A stretch of 37,419 nucleotides of DNA from Nitrosopumilales archaeon (GCA_007280465.1 QYPM01000009.1:1-37419), one strand, 5' to 3'; numbered from the stretch's first letter, positions 18,691 to 28,286 are shown. A program made the numbers and translations. Notes: generated from the letters alone by a model not told the origin.

Positions 18691-19443
18691 CTATTCTTCG
18701 CCATAACGTTTGTAGTTTTGCACAAGATCTTTAAGATGAATTTTCTCTCCACCTACAATCTTCAAATCAACTTTGATCTTGCCTTTCTCAATTGTTATGA
18801 TATTGTATGTATTTTCAAAAAGCCCCCTCATTCTTTCAGATGATACTGTCCCAGCATTTGCAATTGATAAATTTCCAAAATTCCAAAACCACGGCCTGTG
18901 TTTGTGGCCACATATGACTAGGTCTATCTTGCCATCCAATGCAGTCCTTAAAACATCGCCAGAGTCTATCACAGTTACCCTGTCAGTTCCAGTATCAGGA
19001 ACACCAATTAGATGATGATGCATTGCAAGTATCTTGGTCTTGTTTTCATACTTTTTCATTGTTCTCTCAAGCCATAGATTCTGTCTATAGCCTACCTCTC
19101 CCTCATCTCTATCAGGTCTTGCAGTGCCAATTGTTACAAGTACAGTATCGTCGTCAAGCTCATTTACCGAATCAAACGGAAAGTACTTTTTGAAAAGAAG
19201 ATACCCTGTATTTCTATAGTCATGATTTCCACTAATTGCGATTATTTTTTTAGTATTAAACTGGGAAAACTTTGCCTTGCATTTCTCATATTCTTTGAGT
19301 AGTCCCTCATTTGTAAGATCACCAGTTGCTACAATAACAGATGGTTTTAGTTCGTTTATCTCATCTACGGCAAGATCAAAGATTTCTTCTCTGAATTGAG
19401 CACCTACATGAATATCTGAAATCTGTACTATTCTCACAACCAA
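18691..19443 (-). CDS. Calcineurin-like metallophosphoesterase
   Basis: 250 aa; 'QISDIHVG', 'ATGDLTNEG', 'ISGNHDYR', 'MHHHLIG', 'CGHKHRP'. Confidence 0.95.
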   Translation of the reverse strand: MVVRIVQISDIHVGAQFREEIFDLAVDEINELKPSVIVATGDLTNEGLLKEYEKCKAKFSQFNTKKIIAISGNHDYRNTGYLLFKKYFPFDSVNELDDDTVLVTIGTARPDRDEGEVGYRQNLWLERTMKKYENKTKILAMHHHLIGVPDTGTDRVTVIDSGDVLRTALDGKIDLVICGHKHRPWFWNFGNLSIANAGTVSSERMRGLFENTYNIITIEKGKIKVDLKIVGGEKIHLKDLVQNYKRYGEE

Positions 19444-19537
19444 ATATCCATTAAATGAAGAGTTTAAGCTTTAGCATTATACGATAAAATTTTCAAATAA
19501 TTTTCTAGTTAGAGTTAAATATGCTTATCTTATCACG

Positions 19538-20575
19538 TTGGCTGATTTGGGAAAGAAAGCTGCAGTTATCAATGGAGACGGTACAGGTCCAGAGCTTGTA
19601 AATGCCATGTTAAGTGTGCTCCGAGCTTGCAATTCTCAAATAGAACTTATTTTGTGTGATGCAGGATCTGAGCAGTGGGAGAAACGCGGTGGCGCAACAT
19701 ACATTCCAGATACCACCATGAAGTTGCTTGAGGAATGCGATGCATGTTACAAGGGACCCACTACAACAATTCCTCGTCCAGACGCACCAAGAAGTGTAGC
19801 TGTAACAATACGACAAAAATTTCAACTTTACAGTAATGTCAGACCGATCAAGACCTACGATAGACTATCTCCAAATAAAAAATTGGATTTTGTGTGTTTT
19901 AGAGAGGCAACAGAAGGACTCTATGCAGGTATTGAGTTTAAAATTTCTGAGGATGTAGCTATTGCCATAAGAAAGACCACAAGGAAAGGTTGCCAAAGAA
20001 TCATCAAGGCTACCTTTGAGTGGGCAAAACAACGTAATATCAAGAAGATCTTTCCAATAACAAAGAGGAATATTCTCAAAGAAACAGATGGTATCTTCTG
20101 GAGTGAGGTAGAAAAGGCAATGGCTGAGAATCCAGGTATCCAAGTGGAGGAATATTATATTGACAACATGACTCAACAGTTGGTAAAAAACCCTGAGAGA
20201 TTCAATGATTCAATCCTAGTCAGCACTAATCTGTTCATGGACATAATATCAGAATGTGCATCAGGAAATATTGGTTCGATTGGAAATGTATATTCAGCCA
20301 ATATTGGAGACTCCTACGCCATGTTTGAACCAGCTCATGGAAGTGCACCAAAATACAAGGGATTGGATAAAGTCAATCCTACTGCAGCCATTTTATCTGG
20401 CGCATGGATGGTCGAGTATCTCGGAGAACCAGACATAAGAAATGCCATTTTTGCTGCAACTGAACAGGTCATCAATGAAGGAAAGTATGTCACTTATGAT
20501 ATTGGTGGAACTGCTCCCGGATCAAAGATGACTGAAGCAATTGCTGAGATTGCAAAACAAAAACTCAGAAAATAA
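19538..20575 (+). CDS. Isocitrate/isopropylmalate dehydrogenase family protein (probably isocitrate dehydrogenase)
   Basis: 345 aa, TTG start; 'INGDGTGPELV', 'LYSNVRPIKTY', 'REATEGLYAGIEF', 'FEPAHGSAPKYKGLDKVNPTAAILSGAWM'; TATA-like AGTTAAATATGC upstream. Confidence 0.92.
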   Translation: MADLGKKAAVINGDGTGPELVNAMLSVLRACNSQIELILCDAGSEQWEKRGGATYIPDTTMKLLEECDACYKGPTTTIPRPDAPRSVAVTIRQKFQLYSNVRPIKTYDRLSPNKKLDFVCFREATEGLYAGIEFKISEDVAIAIRKTTRKGCQRIIKATFEWAKQRNIKKIFPITKRNILKETDGIFWSEVEKAMAENPGIQVEEYYIDNMTQQLVKNPERFNDSILVSTNLFMDIISECASGNIGSIGNVYSANIGDSYAMFEPAHGSAPKYKGLDKVNPTAAILSGAWMVEYLGEPDIRNAIFAATEQVINEGKYVTYDIGGTAPGSKMTEAIAEIAKQKLRK

Positions 20576-20583
20576 TTCAGCTT

Positions 20584-21120
20584 TCATGTTTTTCTTACAC
20601 ATTCTACAAGTAACAACTCTTCGTAAAATAATTTCTTTTTAGCAACTATTTTTGCAACAAATCCAAGTGACTCACATAATTGTATCAAGATATCATAATT
20701 TGCAAGTGATGAAGTAAGAAATATCATTTTTCCATTTTTCTCAATTCTCTGACTGGCAGATTTTATAATCATGCTTGGAATTTCAACACCCTCATGTAAT
20801 CCATCTACTGCAGGGTCAGACAACTCTTCAGATGGAAGATATGGCAAGTTACATACGATAAGATCAAAACTAGTTCGTAGTACATCAGCAGCATTACAAC
20901 ATATACAATTAGTAATAATCTCATGCGCCTTTTTTAATGCAAAAATGTTAACATCGGTTGCAACAACAAGATCAAAATTTTTGGATAAAACTTTAGCTAA
21001 AATACCAGAGCCAGTTCCAATATCAAGTGCAGATCTTCCCTTTTGATTTTCTAGATAATCAGCTAGAAAGATCGAGTCCTCTGCTGGAACATAGTAACTA
21101 TTTTGTGATTCTTTTTGCAA
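20584..21120 (-). CDS. HemK/PrmC-type N5-glutamine/class I methyltransferase
   Basis: 178 aa; 'ALDIGTGSGILAKVLS', 'DLIVCNLPYLPSEE' (NPPY-like NLPY motif). Confidence 0.88.
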   Translation of the reverse strand: MQKESQNSYYVPAEDSIFLADYLENQKGRSALDIGTGSGILAKVLSKNFDLVVATDVNIFALKKAHEIITNCICCNAADVLRTSFDLIVCNLPYLPSEELSDPAVDGLHEGVEIPSMIIKSASQRIEKNGKMIFLTSSLANYDILIQLCESLGFVAKIVAKKKLFYEELLLVECVRKT

Positions 21121-21805
21121 TTTCTATTATCTCACCTTCAGGCATCTCTTCTAATCTCTTATCAGAGTCAATCTCTATCCCCATTTTTTTTCCAATGCTT
21201 CGTATGGTCTTTCTCTTAAATGAGAATAGTTTGTTGACATTTTTTATAATCTGATCTGTGAGCACTTGTTTTTGAACAAGAGATATGACTACGGAATCAA
21301 CTTTTGGAGGAGGTCTAAAGTTGGTATTTTTTACATCCATTAGGGTTTCAATATCAAAGCAATAGCTTGCAAGAATAGATATTGACCTTCTTTCCTTTCC
21401 ACCTTTTTTGACAAGCAATTTTTGGGCAAATTCCTTTTGAACCATAATAATTGCGCGCTTGAATTTTTTTTGAACAAGCCACTCTATGGCAGTACGGCTC
21501 TCAGAATAAGGAAGGTTTGATACAAAGACTGTAAATTCAGGATTTTTCTTAAAAGCATCCCCCCTTTCTAGGACTAGGTTTGGAATTTGTGATAATGTCT
21601 CTTTTGCTTGTGAATATAGTATCGAGTCTTTTTCAATTGAGATTACCTGTTTTGCGTTATTACATAGAAGTGGTGTAAGAATACCTTTACCCGTACCTAC
21701 TTCAAGAACAATGTCGTCTTTTGTAATCTTGGCAAAGTTAACAATAGATTGTGCGATTGAGTTTGATGTTAAAAAATGCTGTCCTAATGATCTGCGCTTG
21801 ATCAT
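21098..21805 (-). CDS. ksgA: 16S rRNA (adenine(1518/1519)-N6)-dimethyltransferase KsgA/RsmA
   Basis: 235 aa; 'SLGQHFLTSNSIAQSIV', 'VLEVGTGKGILTPLL', 'VSNLPYSESRTAIEWLV', 'RPPPKVDSVV'. Confidence 0.95.
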   Translation of the reverse strand: MIKRRSLGQHFLTSNSIAQSIVNFAKITKDDIVLEVGTGKGILTPLLCNNAKQVISIEKDSILYSQAKETLSQIPNLVLERGDAFKKNPEFTVFVSNLPYSESRTAIEWLVQKKFKRAIIMVQKEFAQKLLVKKGGKERRSISILASYCFDIETLMDVKNTNFRPPPKVDSVVISLVQKQVLTDQIIKNVNKLFSFKRKTIRSIGKKMGIEIDSDKRLEEMPEGEIIEIAKRITK

Positions 21806-22362
21806 TTTCTAACAAAGAGACTCATCCTTGTTTCGCCTGTTATCTCTTCGATGATTCTCTTTGCAATCTGTTTTGCAGGGTCTTTTAGTCCAACTCTTTC
21901 TTGCAAGTCCTTAAAGTCAGTAAACTTTTTCTTTTCTCGCTCCTCTAACATTGTCTTCATGTAGGTTTTTCCAATACCAGGAATGAGTTCAAGTGCGTGA
22001 ATTCTTGGAGTGAGTGGTTGTGAATTGTTTAGATAATCTATAAATCTTTTTTCGTTTTGTAGTACAATTTTTTCTACCACTGAATTTAGTTCACTCTGAG
22101 CAGAGGATGATATCTGATTATGTTCTAGTCTGCCAAGGACTGAGAGTATTTTTGTTCTTCCTTCTTTGCCAATGTATACTCGTTCTCCAATCTCAAAGGT
22201 AGAGTTTGGCATTGCTAATAATTCAAGTATTGTAAGTCTCTCTTCACCAATAGCTGTAACTATTATTCCATCTCTACCTCTAACAGTAGTTGATTTTCCT
22301 CTTGTGACAAAATCTAATACGTATGCGTATTCCTCATACTTTCTAGTTTGAGCGTGTTCCAA
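21802..22362 (-). CDS. DUF655 protein (HhH nucleic acid-binding)
   Basis: 186 aa; 'YAYVLDFVTRGKS', 'HALELIPGIGKTYMKTMLEEREKKKFTDFKDLQERVGLKDPAKQIAKRI'; conserved position between RpoF and KsgA. Confidence 0.93.
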   Translation of the reverse strand: MEHAQTRKYEEYAYVLDFVTRGKSTTVRGRDGIIVTAIGEERLTILELLAMPNSTFEIGERVYIGKEGRTKILSVLGRLEHNQISSSAQSELNSVVEKIVLQNEKRFIDYLNNSQPLTPRIHALELIPGIGKTYMKTMLEEREKKKFTDFKDLQERVGLKDPAKQIAKRIIEEITGETRMSLFVRK

Positions 22363-22381
22363 GAAAACCGTACTCCTGAAC

Positions 22382-22708
22382 TTAAGAATTCTCCTTGATG
22401 ATCTTTAGCATTTTGTCGAGCGTTTCAGCAAGAATTAATTTCTTCCAACCGAAAGTAAATGCTCGCAACTCAGCTTCAGTACTTGGGAGATTATTTACAA
22501 TTTCTACTGCTTCTTCTTCTTGTATACCGCATTCTTTTACAAGTTGCTGTTTTAGTTTCTTTGCAGCTTTTGCATCAATTTTTGAAAATTTAGTAACATA
22601 GTCATATGTCCATCGTTGAATTTGATCCATTGATTCAGTATCAACTTTTTCCATAATTTCTTTTACCTCTGGAATAGAAATGCCTTGTTTTTTCTTTACT
22701 TCTTCCAT
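22382..22708 (-). CDS. rpoF: DNA-directed RNA polymerase subunit F (Rpb4)
   Basis: 108 aa; 'RWTYDYVTKFSKIDAKAAKKLKQQLVKECGIQEEEAVEIVNNLPSTEAELRAF'. Confidence 0.94.
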   Translation of the reverse strand: MEEVKKKQGISIPEVKEIMEKVDTESMDQIQRWTYDYVTKFSKIDAKAAKKLKQQLVKECGIQEEEAVEIVNNLPSTEAELRAFTFGWKKLILAETLDKMLKIIKENS

Positions 22709-22711
22709 TCT

Positions 22712-23014
22712 TTATACAACACCGAATGGTTTGATATGATCTAATCTAGTGATTAAGGTTTTTGGCTTGTTACCAAGTTTAACAATTAGTTTTACTGTTC
22801 TACGACCAGCTTCTGTTACTGTTCCCACTTTTCCATGATATCGTCTATGTGGCAATGCTTTGTGCTGTGAAGGATCAATGATTACCAAAACTTTGTCTCC
22901 TATAGCATACTCTCTAAGTAGGAAAGAGACTCCTCTGACCTTGTCCTTGGTCATAACGGATCGTGATTTATGCATAAAGCCGTGTGAACGACCCGATGAT
23001 TTCTTAGTAGCCAT
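22712..23014 (-). CDS. rpl21e: 50S ribosomal protein L21e
   Basis: 100 aa; 'RSHGFMHKSRSVMTKDKVRGVSFLLREYAIGDKVLVIIDPSQHKALPHRRYHGKVGTVTEAGRRTVKL'. Confidence 0.96.
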   Translation of the reverse strand: MATKKSSGRSHGFMHKSRSVMTKDKVRGVSFLLREYAIGDKVLVIIDPSQHKALPHRRYHGKVGTVTEAGRRTVKLIVKLGNKPKTLITRLDHIKPFGVV

Positions 23015-23078
23015 TAATCGCTAAGACTTGAGATGACCATAATTTAACACTTACTGGATATAAAAGAAAAGTAGTGAG

Positions 23079-23103
23079 GGGTGGAAGTACCGCACTTCCA
23101 CCC
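23079..23103 (-). terminator. Perfect GC-rich hairpin downstream of radA (candidate terminator or processing structure)
   Basis: GGGTGGAAGT-ACCGC-ACTTCCACCC, 10-bp perfect stem 21 nt after the radA stop; minus strand continues into pyrimidine-rich CCTCACTACTTTTCTTTTA. Confidence 0.6.
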
Positions 23104-23124
23104 AACATGACGTGATGAGACCAG

Positions 23125-24123
23125 TTATTCTTCAGATTCTTCTTTCTTTTTCTTCTTTGTTTCATCCTCTGGGTCTGCAACACCACCTTCGGTTAGGGTG
23201 TAGAGAGCCTCTTGTTCTGGATGATGTGGGCTGTCAACCATTCTTGCAATTCTCTTCTTACCTGATTTCTTGAGGTATACACGATATGTTGAAGCATGCG
23301 CAACAACATTTCCTCCAACAGGTCTTGTTGGGTCACCAAAGAACTGATCAGGTGATGATTGGACTTGGTTTGTCGCAATTGCTGCTATATTGTATGTCTC
23401 TGCAGTTCTTGAAAGCAAGTGCATGAATTTGTTTAATCGCTGTTGTCTTATAGAGAGCGTGCCTCTGCCAAGAAATTCCGCTCTGAAAAGTCCTACTGCA
23501 GAGTCTACAACAAGTAATTTTATTTTATGCTCTTCAATTATAGGACCTGCCTCTTGCAAGATTAATTCCTGGTGAGCGCTATTGTATGCTCTTGCCACCA
23601 TAATTCTCTCAAGAACTTTTTCTGGATCAAGTCCTTTTGCTTTAGCAATTGAAACAATTCTTTCAGGTCTGAATGTGTGTTCTGTATCAATGTACAATAC
23701 CCCACCATCCAATCCACCTTCTTCTTTTGGTTTTTGGACAGTTACACATAATGTGTGACAAAGTTGTGTCTTGCCAGCACCAAATTCACCATAAACTTCT
23801 GTTACGGCTTGTGTCTCAATTCCTCCATCAAATAGAGTATCAAGTGCATTAGTTCCGGTTGTTATTTTTCCAATGTCTTGTCTTCTCTTGTAAATCTCAG
23901 TTGCAGTAACAAATTCCTTACCAATTTGACCATTGTCAATTAGCTGGTGTCTTGCTTTATTTACCAGATTTACAGCAGCGTCAAGATCCATACCAGTAAT
24001 TTCTGATATGTCTACTGGTCCTCTTATTACAAGATCCATAATGTTATGAATTCCTGCATCGCTTAGCTTCTTGGAAGTTACTGGGCCTACCCCATCTAGA
24101 TTTTCTAATCTTAAATCGTCCAT
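23125..24123 (-). CDS. radA: DNA repair and recombination protein RadA
   Basis: 332 aa; HhH N-terminus, 'EVYGEFGAGKTQLCHTLCV', 'LLVVDSAVGLFRAEFLGRGTLSIRQQRLNKFMHLL', 'ATNQVQSSPDQFFGDPTRPVGGNVVAHASTYR'. Confidence 0.98.
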   Translation of the reverse strand: MDDLRLENLDGVGPVTSKKLSDAGIHNIMDLVIRGPVDISEITGMDLDAAVNLVNKARHQLIDNGQIGKEFVTATEIYKRRQDIGKITTGTNALDTLFDGGIETQAVTEVYGEFGAGKTQLCHTLCVTVQKPKEEGGLDGGVLYIDTEHTFRPERIVSIAKAKGLDPEKVLERIMVARAYNSAHQELILQEAGPIIEEHKIKLLVVDSAVGLFRAEFLGRGTLSIRQQRLNKFMHLLSRTAETYNIAAIATNQVQSSPDQFFGDPTRPVGGNVVAHASTYRVYLKKSGKKRIARMVDSPHHPEQEALYTLTEGGVADPEDETKKKKKEESEE

Positions 24124-24307
24124 CTTACCGTATGGTACGGTACGAGTACCTAATAAATTTATTGATGCAAGGAACTGTTACCTAATCGGTTGTTTTTGTT
24201 GATTCTTCCGTGTCCCAGATCGGATCAGATAATTTCAAAATAAACAAACATAATCTTTTGAATCCATACCTCATAATTGTTTATGCAGACTCTATACAAA
24301 CACGAAA

Positions 24308-24375
24308 CGGTTCATGTTTTAGGGGTAAAACCTTAGAACATGGATCGATTGAGTCTGTTATTTTTTTATTTTATT
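24308..24375 (+). ncRNA. Putative small structured RNA or terminator-like element: 17-bp hairpin followed by a T-rich run
   Basis: CGGTTCATGTTTTAGGG-GTAAAA-CCTTAGAACATGGATCG (24308-24347) forms 17 consecutive pairs including 4 G-U wobbles as + strand RNA, followed by TTATTTTTTTATTTTATT. Confidence 0.45.
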
Positions 24376-24497
24376 CAAAAATGACTGGACCAGATATCCT
24401 TTAACATAAAATCAATTATTTTGTAACCAAATACTGGTAACTATTGACAAATAATCAAATTAGACTAGTCTAGCACTAATTGTTTAAAATTTCTGCT

Positions 24498-24680
24498 CTA
24501 CTTTCTTCTTTTTCTTTGAGTCGGCTTGTTTTGGCCTGGGACTCTTTTTAGGATAAATCTTTTTCTAAAATTGTTTTTGTTTCGTGTAATGGATATAGTT
24601 CCATGTCTTTCTCGTGATGGAACCTTTGGAGTTTGTCCTCTTACTTTTCCTGCTTTAGTAAGCGATCCGTGAGTTGGCAC
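24498..24680 (-). CDS. rps30e: 30S ribosomal protein S30e
   Basis: 60 aa, GTG start; 'MPTHGSLTKAGKVRGQTPKVPSRERHGTISITRNKNNFRKRFILKRVPGQNKPTQRKRRK' is S30e-like. Confidence 0.9.
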   Translation of the reverse strand: MPTHGSLTKAGKVRGQTPKVPSRERHGTISITRNKNNFRKRFILKRVPGQNKPTQRKRRK

Positions 24681-24724
24681 GAATGGAGTTTATTTTTAAT
24701 TCAATTTATGTATTTGGTTATAGT

Positions 24725-26449
24725 TTACCAGTACTTTGTCTTGATAGTCTCAATTACTCTCTCATGTTCTGGGCCCTTTCTTCTTGCATATTTCTCCATT
24801 GCAGCAAGTGGAACACCACCCAAGGTTCTTGCAAGTCCTGTGAATGCCTTTCTCTTGAAAGTATTGTTGCTGCCTGTCTTGTCCATGAATTTCTGAATTC
24901 CATACTTGAAGTTATGCTGCCATGTCTTGTACATTACACCAAGTTGTGGGGCAGTTAATTCATTTCCAATATCAAAGAACTCTGATTTTTCTAATAGTCC
25001 TATTGGGACAAATGTGAGTGGGGTTACTGTAAACTGGGATTCTGGTTGTTCTAGTTCTAGCTCGTTTATGAGGCGTATTGTATCCCATCCGTCTTCTTCA
25101 GTTTCAGCATTGTCAAGACCCATGATTAGAGTAAATGCTGGAATCCAGTGATTCTCGTTTAGTGTCTTTACCCCTTCTTTTACAACCCAGTGCCATTCCT
25201 CTGGTTTGTATGGAGCAAGTTTTCTGTCTGCATATTTTCCAATCAATCTAAGACTTCCTGTCTCAAATCCACATTGTACTCCAGTCTTGTTGTTTGGACC
25301 TGAACGGATAATCTTTGAAATGTTTGGGAGTAATTTTTCATCGGCAATTGCTCCTGCTAAAGTACCGTGAGTTGGATTGGTATGGTATATTCCACATGAC
25401 ATTACTGCCTTGAAGAGTTCTTCTAATGCTTCTCTGTTTGGAGCCATGTTCTTTGTCTTTCTTGGATCAAGTCCGTAGACGAAAATATCATCACTATGAA
25501 GCCATGCATTTCGTTGTCCTCCTTTCTTTATGTTAACTTCAATCTCTTGTTTTACTTTTTCAGGTGAATAGTATCTCAGCGGTCTTAGTGTAACATCACA
25601 AAACTTGCAACCTCTTCCACAACCTCTCATAACTTCTACCATTCCATGCATGCTTGGCTCTACTATGTTTGGTATTTCATCAACTCCTGGCTCATCCCAG
25701 TAATGGATGAATCTACCATGGAATTTCTCTTGGTCTTTTCCAAATTCTTTAATCTCAACTTTGAAATCGCTTTTAACAAATGGATTCATGTTTTCAAAGT
25801 CTCCTGCTATGAGTTTGCTAAAGAATTCTCCAGCATGTCCGTCTATCTCAGGAGCTATACCACCAAGTTCTCCTTCTAGTACAGCATAGAGTCCATATTC
25901 TTGAATTTTCTTTGGATCATAGTTATACTGCCAAGTTCCCGAAGCTCCAGCTATGACTTTGGCATTACTTCCGTTTTTCTTCTTTGCAGCATTAATCTTC
26001 ATGTGCAAGTCACGGTTGTAAAATTCGTCATATGATGTCTGTTTTCTACCATAAGTAAATGTCATAGTTACAGGACCCATTCCAAGAGGGTCCATTTCAT
26101 AAGTACCAACTACTTGAGTTTCAGGACCGATGAACTTGTCTACATGATCAGGATGAGCCACTACAACTTCTTCTCTTTTGTATCCGTCTCTGAGAAGAGC
26201 CGCTTCGACTTTTCTTAATCCATACGGAGCATAATTTGCAACTCCATTTGTATGGCTTATAGGATTACAGATAAAGTCAAAGAGAATTTTTGGAGTAACT
26301 TGATCTTTTAGAATGTAATACCAGAAACTGTTTTTTGGCCTGTGTGGATCTACTGCAGGAGCACAACCAAAAAATGTTGCTAAAGATATCCCACGATAGG
26401 GAGACATTAGTGTACGATCTGCAGTTAATACAATTTTAGGATGAACCAA
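24725..26449 (-). CDS. Radical SAM protein (B12-binding-domain type)
   Basis: 574 aa; 'EVMRGCGRGCKFCDVTLRPLRYYSPEKVKQEI' with CxxxCxxC, 'GVQCGFETGSLRLIGKYADRKLAPYKPEEW'. Confidence 0.93.
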   Translation of the reverse strand: MVHPKIVLTADRTLMSPYRGISLATFFGCAPAVDPHRPKNSFWYYILKDQVTPKILFDFICNPISHTNGVANYAPYGLRKVEAALLRDGYKREEVVVAHPDHVDKFIGPETQVVGTYEMDPLGMGPVTMTFTYGRKQTSYDEFYNRDLHMKINAAKKKNGSNAKVIAGASGTWQYNYDPKKIQEYGLYAVLEGELGGIAPEIDGHAGEFFSKLIAGDFENMNPFVKSDFKVEIKEFGKDQEKFHGRFIHYWDEPGVDEIPNIVEPSMHGMVEVMRGCGRGCKFCDVTLRPLRYYSPEKVKQEIEVNIKKGGQRNAWLHSDDIFVYGLDPRKTKNMAPNREALEELFKAVMSCGIYHTNPTHGTLAGAIADEKLLPNISKIIRSGPNNKTGVQCGFETGSLRLIGKYADRKLAPYKPEEWHWVVKEGVKTLNENHWIPAFTLIMGLDNAETEEDGWDTIRLINELELEQPESQFTVTPLTFVPIGLLEKSEFFDIGNELTAPQLGVMYKTWQHNFKYGIQKFMDKTGSNNTFKRKAFTGLARTLGGVPLAAMEKYARRKGPEHERVIETIKTKYW

Positions 26450-26504
26450 TTTTCAATTTGAATGACTTTTGATAGCATTTTAAGTTTTCCGGCATTTTCA
26501 CCGT

Positions 26505-27323
26505 CTAATAATTCTCAATCATGCCCGATTTGTTTCTATGAGTGTAACCAAACTCTTTGTTTGCAAGAAGAGATGAACCATCAAAGACAGTTCCATCTTT
26601 GCACGCCATAACATCACCAAAGCAGCAGCTACCACATATTCCAATTCCACATTTCATCATTCTTTCAATACTTGCCTCAACATAGCTCTTGTTTTGGGAT
26701 GCAATATGTACAACTTTGTACATCATTTTTTCAGGACCACAAGTGTAAACCGCATCAAACCCATTAGACTTGAATAATTTTTCCGTAACATCAGTAACAA
26801 GACCTTTTTCACCATAACTTCCATCTTCTGTTACAACAATAACTTGATGTGTGGTTCCCTCAAGTAATTTTTTTGCAAGATCTTCAAAAAAGACTTCGCC
26901 TTTAGTCTTTGCGCCCATGACTATGGTTACATCATCGGTTTTCTTAAGAAATGTTACAAGACGTATTAGAGGAACTAGTCCTGTTCCTCCTCCCACAAGA
27001 AGTAGCTTGCCTTGTTTTATTGTAAATGAATTGCCATAAGGACCCCTTATTCCTATTTGATCACCTACCTTTTTGGAAAATAATTCAGTTGTAGCAAGTC
27101 CATGTTTTCTTACTGTAAAAGCAGCTTTTCCATTTTCTTGGGTTATCATAACGCTCATTGGAATCTCATTTACGCCAGGTATCCACACCATTGCAAATTG
27201 TCCTGGAAGTACTTTAGACAATATTTCATCAGTAAAGAATAGGGTGCGAACAGTGGGAGTTTCATCCACAATTTTTTCTATTGTTACTATCTTTGGAGTA
27301 TCAAAACTTTTTTGCAATACCAA
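26505..27323 (-). CDS. pyrK: Dihydroorotate dehydrogenase electron transfer subunit PyrK
   Basis: 272 aa; FAD/NAD-binding ferredoxin reductase fold, 'CGPEKMMYKV', C-terminal 2Fe-2S 'MKCGIGICGSCCFGDVMACKDG'. Confidence 0.92.
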   Translation of the reverse strand: MVLQKSFDTPKIVTIEKIVDETPTVRTLFFTDEILSKVLPGQFAMVWIPGVNEIPMSVMITQENGKAAFTVRKHGLATTELFSKKVGDQIGIRGPYGNSFTIKQGKLLLVGGGTGLVPLIRLVTFLKKTDDVTIVMGAKTKGEVFFEDLAKKLLEGTTHQVIVVTEDGSYGEKGLVTDVTEKLFKSNGFDAVYTCGPEKMMYKVVHIASQNKSYVEASIERMMKCGIGICGSCCFGDVMACKDGTVFDGSSLLANKEFGYTHRNKSGMIENY

Positions 27324-28209
27324 CCATCTCTTTTATTTTTGTAAAGTTTTTTCTTTCCATATACTGTGATATTCCATTGTTTATCTCAGAGAAAACGCCT
27401 GTCCATTTTTCTCCAACGGCACTACCAATCTGTACAGCACTTGCCCCCGCAAGTAAAAATTCTACGGCATCCTCCCATCTTGAAATTCCACCACAGCCAA
27501 TAATAGGAATATTAAACTTTGATGAAATCTCATAGACACATCTTACCGCAACAGGTTTGATTGGAGACCCAGATAATCCACCAATCTTGTGACTCAAGAT
27601 AGGCCTGCCAGTTTCTACATCTATTGCCATTGCTCTTAGTGTATTTATTGCAGTTATTCCATCAATGCCGCTCTCACATGCAGCACTAACAGTTTTTAGA
27701 TAGTCGGAAGAGCCAAGACCTACTTTAGCAAGTACCGGCACTTTGGATTCTTTTTTTACAGATTTTATTATAGTTCGAACAAGTTCTGGGTCATCACCCA
27801 CTTCTAGTCCTACTTTTTCAACATGTGGGCATGACAGGTTAAGTTCGTATCCTAGGATCTTTACATTTTCAAATTGTTTTATCATAAATGTAAAATCTTC
27901 AGCAATAGAGCCTACCAGACTAACAATTATTGGGATAGTTTGATTTGATGACAGCATCTTTGCAAAGTATGGAGCTCCTGGATTTGATAGTCCGACTGCA
28001 TTTAGATACCCATTTTCCAGTCCAATGATAGTCGGGTTTGGATATCCATCCCACGGTTCTTTGCTAAGTGATTTTGTGACGAGTGCACCAGCTCCTTCTT
28101 TATATAGACGACCAAAAACGTCAAGCGATATACCAAGAATGCCAGATGCAAGCATCGTAGGTCTCTCAAGTACAATGGGACCTACACTGGTTGAAATGTC
28201 AGGACTCAC
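27301..28209 (-). CDS. pyrD: Dihydroorotate dehydrogenase
   Basis: 302 aa; 'GYELNLSCPHVEKVGLEVGDDPELVRTIIKSVKKESKVPVLAKVG', 'GGLSGSPIKPVAVRCVYEI', 'IIGCGGISRWEDAVEFLLAGASAVQIGSA'. Confidence 0.95.
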   Translation of the reverse strand: MSPDISTSVGPIVLERPTMLASGILGISLDVFGRLYKEGAGALVTKSLSKEPWDGYPNPTIIGLENGYLNAVGLSNPGAPYFAKMLSSNQTIPIIVSLVGSIAEDFTFMIKQFENVKILGYELNLSCPHVEKVGLEVGDDPELVRTIIKSVKKESKVPVLAKVGLGSSDYLKTVSAACESGIDGITAINTLRAMAIDVETGRPILSHKIGGLSGSPIKPVAVRCVYEISSKFNIPIIGCGGISRWEDAVEFLLAGASAVQIGSAVGEKWTGVFSEINNGISQYMERKNFTKIKEMVGIAKKF

Positions 28210-28286
28210 TTCTAATAATTAAAAATGGTTGTCTTATAACGTTTGATGTAGTTTAGAATCCCTACTGTTACATTTTTTAGTAAGAC

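Noticed and set aside
23105-23124. GTGATGA near the radA 3' end as a C box of a C/D sRNA
   Set aside because: No matching D/D'/C' boxes at suitable spacing on the + strand; probably chance.
24210-24404. 64-aa plus-strand ORF in the radA-S30e gap
   Set aside because: Runs through the strong hairpin and T-run, no recognizable domain, and composition does not look coding; the hairpin is the better explanation.
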